A program made the position numbers and the translations under genes. Positions 1 to 5,048 of a DNA stretch of 5,048 bases are shown piece by piece. Under the pieces are notes generated by a model. That model was not told the origin of the DNA and did no database searches. It was given only the letters and a program-made list of their open reading frames with translations. The stretch spans positions 1 through 5,048 of the forward strand of contig JAGXIS010000068.1 of NCBI GenBank assembly GCA_024635465.1, in the 5' to 3' direction. Every line of letters begins with the position of its first letter. Position 1 is the stretch's first letter. The stretch comes from Bacteroidota bacterium (GTDB lineage: Bacteria; Bacteroidota; Rhodothermia; Balneolales; Balneolaceae).

Positions 1-319
1 CCGGCGCTGGAACAATCAACCCGATCTAAAGTACTATCTATCAGAAAAACCAATGGATTACGAGGCAGAAGAAGAGGAATTGGATGCATCCGTTTTGGCA
101 GAAGAGCGAATTATGTTGGGCCTTCGAACCAAATGGGGTATCTCTTTTAATGAGTTAGAAAAGGAGTATGATTATGAACTATCCCCCGGTCAAAAAGAGT
201 GGATAAAAAGGCAGAAGGATGAAAAACTACTCACTTTCGAGAATGGGATTCTAAAACTCACAGATTCCGGTTTAAAAATTTCAGATCTTCTCACTGTGGA
301 CATATTGAGTAAAAAATGA
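1..319 (+). CDS. hemW: HemW-like heme chaperone (radical SAM, HemN family), C-terminal fragment
   Basis: The reading frame is open from base 2 and ends with TGA at 317-319. The true start lies upstream of the window, so the ATG at 53 is an internal methionine. The visible ~105 residues match the HemN C-terminal domain of HemW. They begin with an RRWNN...YYL stretch, typical of the end of the catalytic barrel. An acidic linker (EAEEEELD) follows, then an E-x-x-MLGLRTKWGI helix and the closing winged-helix-like part (LLTFENGILKLTDSGLKISD). HemW is a cytoplasmic radical-SAM protein that binds heme and delivers it to heme proteins. It is often misannotated as oxygen-independent coproporphyrinogen III oxidase. 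The Cys cluster that binds Fe-S, and the residues separating HemW from HemN, are outside the window, so the HemW choice rests on the style of the C-terminal domain. ddl follows after 96 bp. Confidence 0.82.
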   Translation, partial: RRWNNQPDLKYYLSEKPMDYEAEEEELDASVLAEERIMLGLRTKWGISFNELEKEYDYELSPGQKEWIKRQKDEKLLTFENGILKLTDSGLKISDLLTVDILSKK

Positions 320-343
320 TTCTTATTATTTTATCAATTTGAG

Positions 344-361
344 ATGAGATACTGATTTCAT
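344..361 (+). other. Weak hairpin in the hemW-ddl gap
   Basis: ATGAGAT (344-350) can pair with ATTTCAT (355-361) around an ACTG loop: seven pairs, one of them G-U. It lies 24 bases after the hemW stop codon. It is AT-rich and no T-run follows, so it does not qualify as an intrinsic terminator. It could be a weak 3'-end structure or chance. The rest of 320-415 is AT-rich, with no convincing promoter and no other structure that I can see. Confidence 0.2.
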
Positions 362-409
362 ACTAAATAAAAGCTACCTTTCTACTAAAATGACCACTGA
401 AAACAACGA

Positions 410-424
410 TTTATAGTGAATAAA
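410..424 (+). promoter_or_regulatory. ddl start region: GTG in a weak A/T hairpin loop, no Shine-Dalgarno
   Basis: TTTAT (410-414) is complementary to ATAAA (420-424), and the five-base loop AGTGA contains the GTG start codon (416-418). The stem is A-T only and would be very weak, so it may be chance. No AGGAGG-like sequence precedes the start. An in-frame TGA at 398-400 leaves GTG as the only usable start for this frame, because only AAA CAA CGA TTT ATA lies between them. Confidence 0.22.
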
Positions 425-1600
425 ACCATCTTAGTTGCATTTGGAGGCGCCTCCCCGGAGCATGAAGTTTCGGTTATAACTGCTCATCAAGCCATTGCGG
501 CGCTAAAAAATGAGGACCCATTTTATGTAAAACCTCTCTATATAACCAAGTCGGGAAAATGGCTTACCGGTGATTACCTCCTCGAATTAAAGCATTTTAC
601 AGATCTGAAAAAGGTAGAAACCAATTCAAATCCATGCTCATTTACTCAGAATGAGTTTGGTGCGACAGTCCTGACTGAAAGCAGAAAGAGTTGGTTTTCG
701 GGTAGTAATGATACGGTAATCGATACGGTTCTGATTGCTTTTCATGGTTCAAAAGGTGAGAATGGCGCTTTTCAGGGAATTTGCGAAATGTATAACCTAC
801 CCTACACGGGCAGTGGAGTGATGGGTTCATCCATTGGAATGGATAAAGTAGCAGCAAAATCGATCTGTCGGGATCATGGAGTCCCGGTTGTTGACGGTGT
901 CGATTTTTTTGAATCCGAGTGGGTTGACGATAGATCCAAAATCATCAATAAGATTGAAGGGCTCACTTATCCGGTTATCATTAAACCCGTACATTTAGGC
1001 AGCAGTATTGGGGTTCAGATTGTGAAAAATCGGGAATCTTTAGTCAGTGCGGTGGAGACTGCTTTTAAATATGATCACCATATTTTGGTAGAGAAAGTGG
1101 TGAAACCGCTCATGGAAATTAATTGTTCGGTTCTAGGCTCATCGCATCAGAACAGAGCCAGTGTCTGCGAAAGACCTGTCGGAAAAGAGGAGATTCTCTC
1201 TTTTGATGATAAGTATATGTCGGAACAGTCAACAAAAGGAATGGCTTCTGCAGATCGAATTATACCCGCTGATATTTCTGAATCCCTATCTGAGGATATT
1301 CGAAATTGTTCAAAGAAAATCTTCAGTTTGCTCTCTTGCAGTGGAGTTGCAAGACTCGATTACCTTGTTGATTCAGATAGCCTTCAATTCTATTTTAATG
1401 AAATAAACACCATTCCCGGATCCTTTTCGTTTTACCTTTGGAAAGAGTCAGGCGTCTCTTTTCCCGATCTTCTAATAGAGATGATTGAGTTAGCACAATC
1501 AGAACACCGTAATAAGGGAAGACAAATTCAGAGCTACGAGACAAACTTATTGAATACAAAAGCTGTTAAAGGGATTAAAGGACTAAAAGGAACAAAATAA
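416..1600 (+). CDS. ddl: D-alanine--D-alanine ligase-type ATP-grasp enzyme, variant active-site loop
   Basis: Ddl is a cytoplasmic enzyme that joins two D-alanines with ATP hydrolysis to make the dipeptide end of the peptidoglycan precursor. The protein has 394 residues, somewhat longer than the usual 300-370. The N-terminal domain carries FGGASPEHEVSV (9-20, with the substrate-binding Glu15) and HGSKGENGAFQG (110-121). The ATP-grasp part shows IIKPVHLGSSIGV (188-200), DDKY (264-267, keeping the Lys-Tyr pair of the omega loop), ARLDY (312-316) and NEINTIPG (328-335). Asp315, Glu329 and Asn331 align with the Mg2+ ligands. Tyr267 corresponds to E. coli DdlB Tyr216, favouring D-Ala-D-Ala over D-Ala-D-Lac. 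After NTIPG the loop reads SFSFYLWKESG instead of the usual T-S-x-S-L/R-x-P, so the Ser that holds the second D-Ala is Tyr340. A Lys/Gly-rich tail (VKGIKGLKGTK) ends the protein. Start is GTG, the only option after an upstream in-frame stop. A ligase for another second substrate is possible. Confidence 0.9.
   Translation: MNKTILVAFGGASPEHEVSVITAHQAIAALKNEDPFYVKPLYITKSGKWLTGDYLLELKHFTDLKKVETNSNPCSFTQNEFGATVLTESRKSWFSGSNDTVIDTVLIAFHGSKGENGAFQGICEMYNLPYTGSGVMGSSIGMDKVAAKSICRDHGVPVVDGVDFFESEWVDDRSKIINKIEGLTYPVIIKPVHLGSSIGVQIVKNRESLVSAVETAFKYDHHILVEKVVKPLMEINCSVLGSSHQNRASVCERPVGKEEILSFDDKYMSEQSTKGMASADRIIPADISESLSEDIRNCSKKIFSLLSCSGVARLDYLVDSDSLQFYFNEINTIPGSFSFYLWKESGVSFPDLLIEMIELAQSEHRNKGRQIQSYETNLLNTKAVKGIKGLKGTK
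1565..1591 (+). repeat. Three tandem 9-bp units at the ddl 3' end
   Basis: GTTAAAGGG, ATTAAAGGA and CTAAAAGGA follow one another in frame and encode VKG-IKG-LKG just before the ddl stop codon. Each unit contains AAAGG(A/G), so this is also the most Shine-Dalgarno-like DNA near any start in the window. The last AAAGGA (1586-1591) is 15 bases before the ATG at 1607, farther than the usual 5-9, so a role as ribosome binding site is doubtful. Confidence 0.6.
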
Positions 1601-1606
1601 ACCATC

Positions 1607-3067
1607 ATGAGAAACTATACTGCCTACATATTATTTATCATTGCAATTTTTGTTTTAAAGGCTTGCAGTACATCCGAAAATACCATTACTGTGATTCAAG
1701 ACGCTCCTCGTGCAGTCGCCGTGCAAGATACTGTTGAGGTTATTGAAGAGTTTTCTCAACTTAATATTGGCGTATTAGATACGGTAACCAGTTTCGATCC
1801 TCTGTATGCTGAAAACCTCAGCACGCAAAGAGTGATTTCACTGATCTATGAAACACTCTATACCTTAAATGAAGAGGGGGAAGCCGTTCCATCCATCGCC
1901 ACTTCAGTAGAAATTTCAGAAGATGGATTGGAGTATGTAATGACGATAGATCGCAATGTCTTTTTTCAGGAGTCACAAATATTTACTGCCGGTTTAGGCA
2001 GAAGAATTCACGCACAGGATATAAAGTGGGCGTTTGAAAGAAGTGCACATTCCGGTCTGCCCCCACATGCGGCTGAATTATTAATGGGAATAACCGGTTT
2101 TGAAAATTACTTCCTGGAGCAGAGAGAAGTATACGATCAGGAGGCACGAGTTCTTGATGAAGTGATCGGTATTCAGGTTATCGATGGTGATAGAATCTTG
2201 TTTGTTCTCAATGAGAGAGATCCCGATTTTCTAAAAAAATTGGCTTCCCCACTTTTAAGTATCTATCCATCAGAAGCGTTTAACCAATCCCGTGATGGTT
2301 TGCGAAATAGAGCGGTTGGAACCGGAGCTTATAAACTAGATCGAATTGAAGACGATGGGCGAATTGTGCTTATTCGGGATGACAGTGAAAACAGAGCGAA
2401 CCGTATGGATCTGCCATCTATTAACCGAATTGATGTCACTTCTTTTTTATCCGAATCTGAACTTTTTCAAGAGTTTACGAATGGAAATATTGACTTGATC
2501 CCTGAATTAGGTCCGGAATTAATACTTCAGGTACTCGATGACGATTATTCTTTATTGCCTTCTTATGAAGACAGTTTCGAAATTGTTCAACATTCTGTGG
2601 ATCGTATTACCGCATTCTATCTGCATGAACAATCAATTACTCCAAATGAGTGGTTAATCAGCAGATTAGGCCTGCTTACCGTGGAAGATTTTACGATTAT
2701 GGGTAACATCACCCTTCAGAATCAAGACTTTCAGCTTTCAGAAGAAGCTGATCCACAAGAACAGTATTTTGTTGCCTACACAGAAAATTTATCGGCCCAG
2801 GCACTTCTAAATGAGATGCACAGTTTGATCTTTATGCCACAATCATCCCTCGCATTTTTTGATATTCGAATTCCAACTCGAAGAACATCCATTTACAGTC
2901 TCAGCAGTGATACTTACTTTGAGGAATTCAGACCTCTTCCTGATGATTTTTGGTTGAGATTAGATACCGAAATAATCAGTTTATATCACCGAAATTTAGA
3001 TGGGATTCAGAGCTCATTAACACCCTGGAATTTGCAAATAAATAATATCACTGTTAGCGATGACTAA
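1607..3067 (+). CDS. Predicted lipoprotein, ABC-type solute-binding protein family 5 (SBP_bac_5), divergent
   Basis: Family members capture peptides, nickel or other solutes at the cell envelope and hand them to an ABC permease; the ligand here is unknown. The N-terminus is a lipoprotein signal: Arg2, a hydrophobic core at about 7-17 (YILFIIAIFVL) and lipobox LKAC with Cys20 as the predicted lipid anchor (Lys at -2 is uncommon). An acidic linker of about 30 residues follows. The fold begins near residue 52 (LNIGVLDTVTSFDPLY...) and shows the family signatures: an IYETLYTLNEEGEAVPSIA-type segment (80-98), an S-EDGLEYVMTI strand, H-AQDIKWAFER, and AVGTGAYKL (236-244). The second lobe is recognisable at NGNIDLIPE but then diverges. 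The usual ...pP..d..vRqAl..AiD segment is not visible, and 486 residues is short for the family. It starts 6 bp after ddl and overlaps nadK by 8 bp. No permease or ATPase gene is in the window. The superfamily call is firm; transport function is not. Confidence 0.83.
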   Translation: MRNYTAYILFIIAIFVLKACSTSENTITVIQDAPRAVAVQDTVEVIEEFSQLNIGVLDTVTSFDPLYAENLSTQRVISLIYETLYTLNEEGEAVPSIATSVEISEDGLEYVMTIDRNVFFQESQIFTAGLGRRIHAQDIKWAFERSAHSGLPPHAAELLMGITGFENYFLEQREVYDQEARVLDEVIGIQVIDGDRILFVLNERDPDFLKKLASPLLSIYPSEAFNQSRDGLRNRAVGTGAYKLDRIEDDGRIVLIRDDSENRANRMDLPSINRIDVTSFLSESELFQEFTNGNIDLIPELGPELILQVLDDDYSLLPSYEDSFEIVQHSVDRITAFYLHEQSITPNEWLISRLGLLTVEDFTIMGNITLQNQDFQLSEEADPQEQYFVAYTENLSAQALLNEMHSLIFMPQSSLAFFDIRIPTRRTSIYSLSSDTYFEEFRPLPDDFWLRLDTEIISLYHRNLDGIQSSLTPWNLQINNITVSDD

Positions 3068-3068
3068 C
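3053..3068 (+). promoter_or_regulatory. Hairpin presenting the nadK start codon at the stop/start overlap
   Basis: GTTAG (3053-3057) and CTAAC (3064-3068) are perfect reverse complements around the loop CGATGA, which contains the nadK ATG (3060-3062). The 3' arm includes the TAA stop (3065-3067) of the upstream lipoprotein gene. There is no Shine-Dalgarno sequence before this ATG. Ribosomes finishing the lipoprotein gene would unfold this element and could re-initiate, so translational coupling is plausible. The pairing is seen; its function is inferred. A 5-bp stem is short. Confidence 0.4.
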
Positions 3069-3947
3069 CCACCCAAGTTGGCATTTTGCATTGTTGCGAA
3101 TCCTGAAAAATACTCTATTCAGAAGCCTCTGATAAGAGTGGTAGAGTGGTGCAAAAGTAACAATACTCCATTATTTATTACTCAAGAGCTATTCTCTTTT
3201 TTCCCTGCACTATCTGAATTTGACAGCCTCAAAATTGTTTCCTCTGAAACGGAAGCTATTCAAAATTCAGAAATCGTGATTGCATTGGGAGGAGATGGTA
3301 CTATGCTCCATACAGCCCAGATGGTAAAATACAGTTCGAAGCCGGTGTTGGGCATTAATACGGGTCGATTAGGTTTCATGGCGAATATACAGCCCTCTCA
3401 AATTGAGGATGCTTTTGATCACATTGTTAAGAATGATTTTACGATAGATAAAAGAGATCTTCTCCAGGCAACTGTATCCGGAGGGAAAAGCTACTATGCT
3501 TTGAATGAGTTTCTATTTACGAAAAAAGATACCTCATCGATGATCACTCTTAGCGTTGAGTATGATGGAAAATTGATTAATGATTATTGGGCGGATGGAC
3601 TCCTGGTTTCATCTCCATCAGGTTCAACAGCTTATAATCTTTCTGCCGGTGGACCCATTGTTCTGCCGGGCACTCCGGTGATGGTACTTACTCCCATTAA
3701 TCCTCATACCCTTACTACAAGACCACTGGTATTACCTTCCGGCAAGAAATTAACAGTAAAAACAAGCGAAACACCTGAAAATATCCTATTTTCATATGAT
3801 GGGACGATACTTCCGCACAATAGTAAATTGGATGTGGAAATAAGCAGGAGCGAATTTTCCTTTCACTTGATTCAACTACCGGATCAGAACTTTTTTGAGA
3901 CGCTTCGTAACAAGTTAATGTGGGGAATGGATAAGCGAAAAAATTAA
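3060..3947 (+). CDS. nadK: NAD kinase
   Basis: NAD kinase is a cytoplasmic enzyme that phosphorylates the 2'-hydroxyl of the NAD adenosine ribose, using ATP or polyphosphate, and is the source of NADP. The protein has 295 residues, a normal length. It carries the GGDGTML motif (77-83, catalytic Asp79), NTGRLGFMA (100-108), the NE motif (Asn149-Glu150), DG (179-180), and the glycine-rich SPSGSTAYNLSAGGPIV (185-201). The last has Ser187 where most enzymes have Thr. The PINPHTLTTRPLVLP segment follows. The C-terminal NFFETLRNKLMWGMDKR is the type I associate with Bacteroidota and relatives. The ATG lies inside the end of the lipoprotein gene (8-bp overlap, different frame), which suggests co-transcription and translational coupling. 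No Shine-Dalgarno sequence is visible. All expected motifs are present and nothing suggests loss of function. Confidence 0.96.
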   Translation: MTNPPKLAFCIVANPEKYSIQKPLIRVVEWCKSNNTPLFITQELFSFFPALSEFDSLKIVSSETEAIQNSEIVIALGGDGTMLHTAQMVKYSSKPVLGINTGRLGFMANIQPSQIEDAFDHIVKNDFTIDKRDLLQATVSGGKSYYALNEFLFTKKDTSSMITLSVEYDGKLINDYWADGLLVSSPSGSTAYNLSAGGPIVLPGTPVMVLTPINPHTLTTRPLVLPSGKKLTVKTSETPENILFSYDGTILPHNSKLDVEISRSEFSFHLIQLPDQNFFETLRNKLMWGMDKRKN

Positions 3948-3971
3948 CATTGAGATCGGAATCATCATAAT
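3944..3971 (+). promoter_or_regulatory. Possible sigma70-like promoter for mdh
   Basis: TTAACA (3944-3949, five of six matches to TTGACA) is followed after 16 bp by CATAAT (3966-3971, five of six matches to TATAAT). The -35 box overlaps the nadK stop codon. Transcription would start near 3978, giving an mdh leader of about 70 bases. Primary sigma factors of Bacteroidota often prefer a different -7 element (TAnnTTTG), which I do not see here, so the match could be fortuitous in AT-rich DNA. Confidence 0.3.
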
Positions 3972-4010
3972 TCATTATTGAGTTCATCCGAACCAAATCC
4001 ATGATTCCGA
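3956..4010. repeat. Perfect 10-bp inverted repeat with 35-bp spacer, nadK-mdh gap
   Basis: TCGGAATCAT (3956-3965) and ATGATTCCGA (4001-4010) are exact reverse complements and do not extend further in either direction. Between them lies a smaller dyad, GTTC-ATCC-GAAC (3982-3993). No T-run follows either arm directly, so it is not a standard intrinsic terminator on either strand. The left arm falls in the spacer of the possible mdh promoter. It could be a paired operator, an RNA stem at the nadK 3' end, or a small repeat element; the sequence alone does not decide. The remainder of 3948-4051 is A-rich leader. Confidence 0.6.
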
Positions 4011-4051
4011 ATAGTAAAGAACAAGAACTAAAAACGTAAAACAAAAATATC

Positions 4052-5008
4052 ATGAAAGTAACAGTCGTAGGAGCCGGCGGGAATGTCGGTTCAACTGTAG
4101 CATACGCTTTGGCAGAGAGAGATTTTGTCAAAGAAATTGTAATGGTCGATTTAGAAAGAAAAGAGGGAGATAAAACATTTTATCCATCTAAAGGGCGAGC
4201 CCTCGATCAGTGGCAAACAGCACCGATAACGAGTTTTAACACCTACCTGAACGGTACGGTGGACTATAAAGATACGAAGGGGTCTGATGTCTGTGTAATT
4301 ACAGCGGGTGTCCCCAGAAAACCGGGAATGAGTCGTGACGACCTACTGTCGATTAATGGTAAAATTGTAAAGAGTGTTACAGAGGAACTTGTAAAACAGT
4401 CTCCGGACACAATCATAATTATAGTTTCGAATCCTTTGGATGTGATGACCTACGTGGCACATGCAGCCAGCAACCTGGATCCAAAAAAGGTAATGGGAAT
4501 GGCCGGTATCTTAGATACTGCCAGATATCGTGCTTTCCTGGCCCATGAATTGGATGTATCTCCTAAAGATATCCAAGCGATGCTGATGGGTGGACATGGA
4601 GACACTATGGTGCCACTGCCAAGATACACCTCAGTATCAGGCATTCCTGTCACACAATTTATCTCTGAGTCTAAGCTCAATGAAATTGTAGAACGCACCA
4701 AGTCGGGTGGAGGTGAACTGGTCGGGTTGATGGGTACCTCTGCATGGTATGCACCCGGTGCAGCAGCAGCGCAGATGGTTGAGGCAATATTACTCGATCA
4801 AAATCGTATCTTCCCATGTGCAGCATACTGCGATGGTGAGTTTGGAATCAAAGATCTTTTTATCGGCGTACCTGTTAAACTGGGTAAAGGCGGAATCAAA
4901 GAGATCATCGAAATTGATCTGGACGATGAAGAAAAGAAACTGCTAAGAGCATCAGAACAAGCGGTCCGTTCAACATTAGACGACTTCAAAAAGCTGATGG
5001 ATAAATAA
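4052..5008 (+). CDS. mdh: Malate dehydrogenase, NAD-dependent, LDH-like type
   Basis: This enzyme interconverts malate and oxaloacetate with NAD in the citric acid cycle, in the cytoplasm. The LDH-like (often tetrameric) group is indicated by AGVPRKPGMSRDDLL (85-99). Arg89 sits where lactate dehydrogenases have Gln, and Arg95 is the mobile-loop arginine. Other landmarks are SNPLDVMTY (126-134), Asp155 and Arg158 in LDTARYR, catalytic His182 in MGGHGDTMVPL, and FIGVPVKLGKGG near the C-terminus. Asp33 at the end of the second strand favours NAD over NADP. Length 318 is normal. Two features are unusual. The dinucleotide loop is GAGGNVG (7-13), one residue longer than GAGNVG. The loop after Asp33 carries about seven extra residues (ERKEGDKTFYPSKG, 35-48) before RALD. 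The gene starts 104 bp after nadK with an A-rich leader and no Shine-Dalgarno sequence. It may have its own promoter. Confidence 0.95.
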   Translation: MKVTVVGAGGNVGSTVAYALAERDFVKEIVMVDLERKEGDKTFYPSKGRALDQWQTAPITSFNTYLNGTVDYKDTKGSDVCVITAGVPRKPGMSRDDLLSINGKIVKSVTEELVKQSPDTIIIIVSNPLDVMTYVAHAASNLDPKKVMGMAGILDTARYRAFLAHELDVSPKDIQAMLMGGHGDTMVPLPRYTSVSGIPVTQFISESKLNEIVERTKSGGGELVGLMGTSAWYAPGAAAAQMVEAILLDQNRIFPCAAYCDGEFGIKDLFIGVPVKLGKGGIKEIIEIDLDDEEKKLLRASEQAVRSTLDDFKKLMDK

Positions 5009-5013
5009 ACCGC

Positions 5014-5036
5014 AAAAAACGAAGACAAGGCTCTTC
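5014..5036 (-). terminator. Weak candidate terminator for a converging minus-strand gene
   Basis: Read on the minus strand, GAAGA (5036-5032) and TCTTC (5025-5021) pair around GCCTTG. After one G comes a run of six T (5019-5014). This is the order expected of an intrinsic terminator, but the stem is only 5 bp, extendable just by G-U pairs. On the plus strand no T-run follows within the window, so it does not explain mdh termination. A minus-strand gene beyond base 5048 would have to exist. Confidence 0.2.
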
Positions 5037-5048
5037 ACTACTTGCATA

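Noticed and set aside
53..55. ATG at 53 as a true gene start giving an 88-residue protein
   Set aside because: The frame is open to the window edge, and the residues before this Met (RRWNNQPDLKYYLSEKP) match the HemW C-terminal region, so the gene is cut by the window.
344..361. Intrinsic terminator after hemW
   Set aside because: The stem is A-T rich with a G-U pair and is followed by ACTAAATAAAAG with no T-run.
339..369. Promoter for ddl (TTGAGA at 339-344 with TACTAA or TAAATA downstream)
   Set aside because: The -35-like box is fair, but the candidate -10 boxes match only about three of six positions at good spacing, and the nearby TCAATTTG only partly fits the Bacteroidota element. This is too weak to call in AT-rich DNA.
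642..857. Minus-strand open frame of 71 codons inside ddl
   Set aside because: It is antisense to conserved Ddl motifs and has no recognisable domain of its own.
1161..1406. Plus-strand open frame of 81 codons inside ddl in another frame
   Set aside because: It lies wholly within the conserved ATP-grasp region of ddl, and its composition is that of an out-of-frame reading.
416..1600. Vancomycin-resistance (VanA/VanB-type) D-Ala-D-Lac ligase
   Set aside because: The omega-loop Tyr267 is kept where VanA-type enzymes have His, and no vanH, vanX or van regulator gene is adjacent.
3715..4131. Minus-strand open frame of 138 codons across the nadK end, the gap and the mdh start
   Set aside because: It runs antisense through two well-supported genes, its translation resembles no family I know, and it would require the intergenic region to be coding.
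4052..5008. Lactate dehydrogenase
   Set aside because: Arg89 occupies the position that is Gln in lactate dehydrogenases, and the PRKPGMSR loop is the malate dehydrogenase type.
4798..5028. Minus-strand open frame of 76 codons, serine-rich
   Set aside because: The serine runs are the antisense reading of Glu/Lys-rich MDH helices, which is a typical shadow.

Overview
This window is a compact, fully plus-strand stretch of bacterial chromosome that looks AT-leaning by eye. It carries five genes in the order hemW (3' end only), ddl, an SBP_bac_5-type lipoprotein, nadK and mdh. The proteins point to the Bacteroidota/Rhodothermota/Balneolota side of the tree. The NAD kinase ends in the FFETLRNKLMWGMDKR-type tail I associate with that group. 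The malate dehydrogenase resembles the Salinibacter-type LDH-like enzyme as I remember it. None of the four complete genes has a well-placed Shine-Dalgarno sequence; their leaders are A-rich. A Balneolota or Rhodothermota member is my best guess, inferred from recognition and not from a search.

Layout. Bases 1-319 encode the C-terminal domain of a HemW-like heme chaperone. A 96-bp AT-rich gap (320-415) holds only a weak hairpin. Bases 416-1600 encode a D-Ala-D-Ala ligase-type ATP-grasp enzyme with a GTG start and an altered second-substrate loop. Six bases later comes a 486-residue predicted lipoprotein of the oligopeptide/nickel-binding superfamily (1607-3067), whose C-terminal lobe is short and divergent. 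It overlaps the NAD kinase gene (3060-3947) by 8 bp. A 104-bp gap (3948-4051) contains a perfect 10-bp inverted repeat with arms 35 bp apart and a plausible sigma70-like promoter. The malate dehydrogenase gene follows (4052-5008), then 40 bp containing a possible terminator for a converging minus-strand gene.

How the genes fit together. ddl, the lipoprotein gene and nadK are close enough (6-bp gap, 8-bp overlap) to form one transcription unit, possibly read through from hemW. Their products act in cell-wall precursor synthesis, solute binding at the envelope and NADP supply, so this is mainly a housekeeping cluster. mdh probably has its own promoter. I see no mobile element, CRISPR array, tRNA, rRNA or defence system, and no clear new biological system. 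The points most worth a second look are the orphan binding protein between ddl and nadK, the unusual Ddl active-site loop, the altered nucleotide-binding region of MDH, the nadK/mdh inverted repeat, and the nadK start codon in a hairpin loop.
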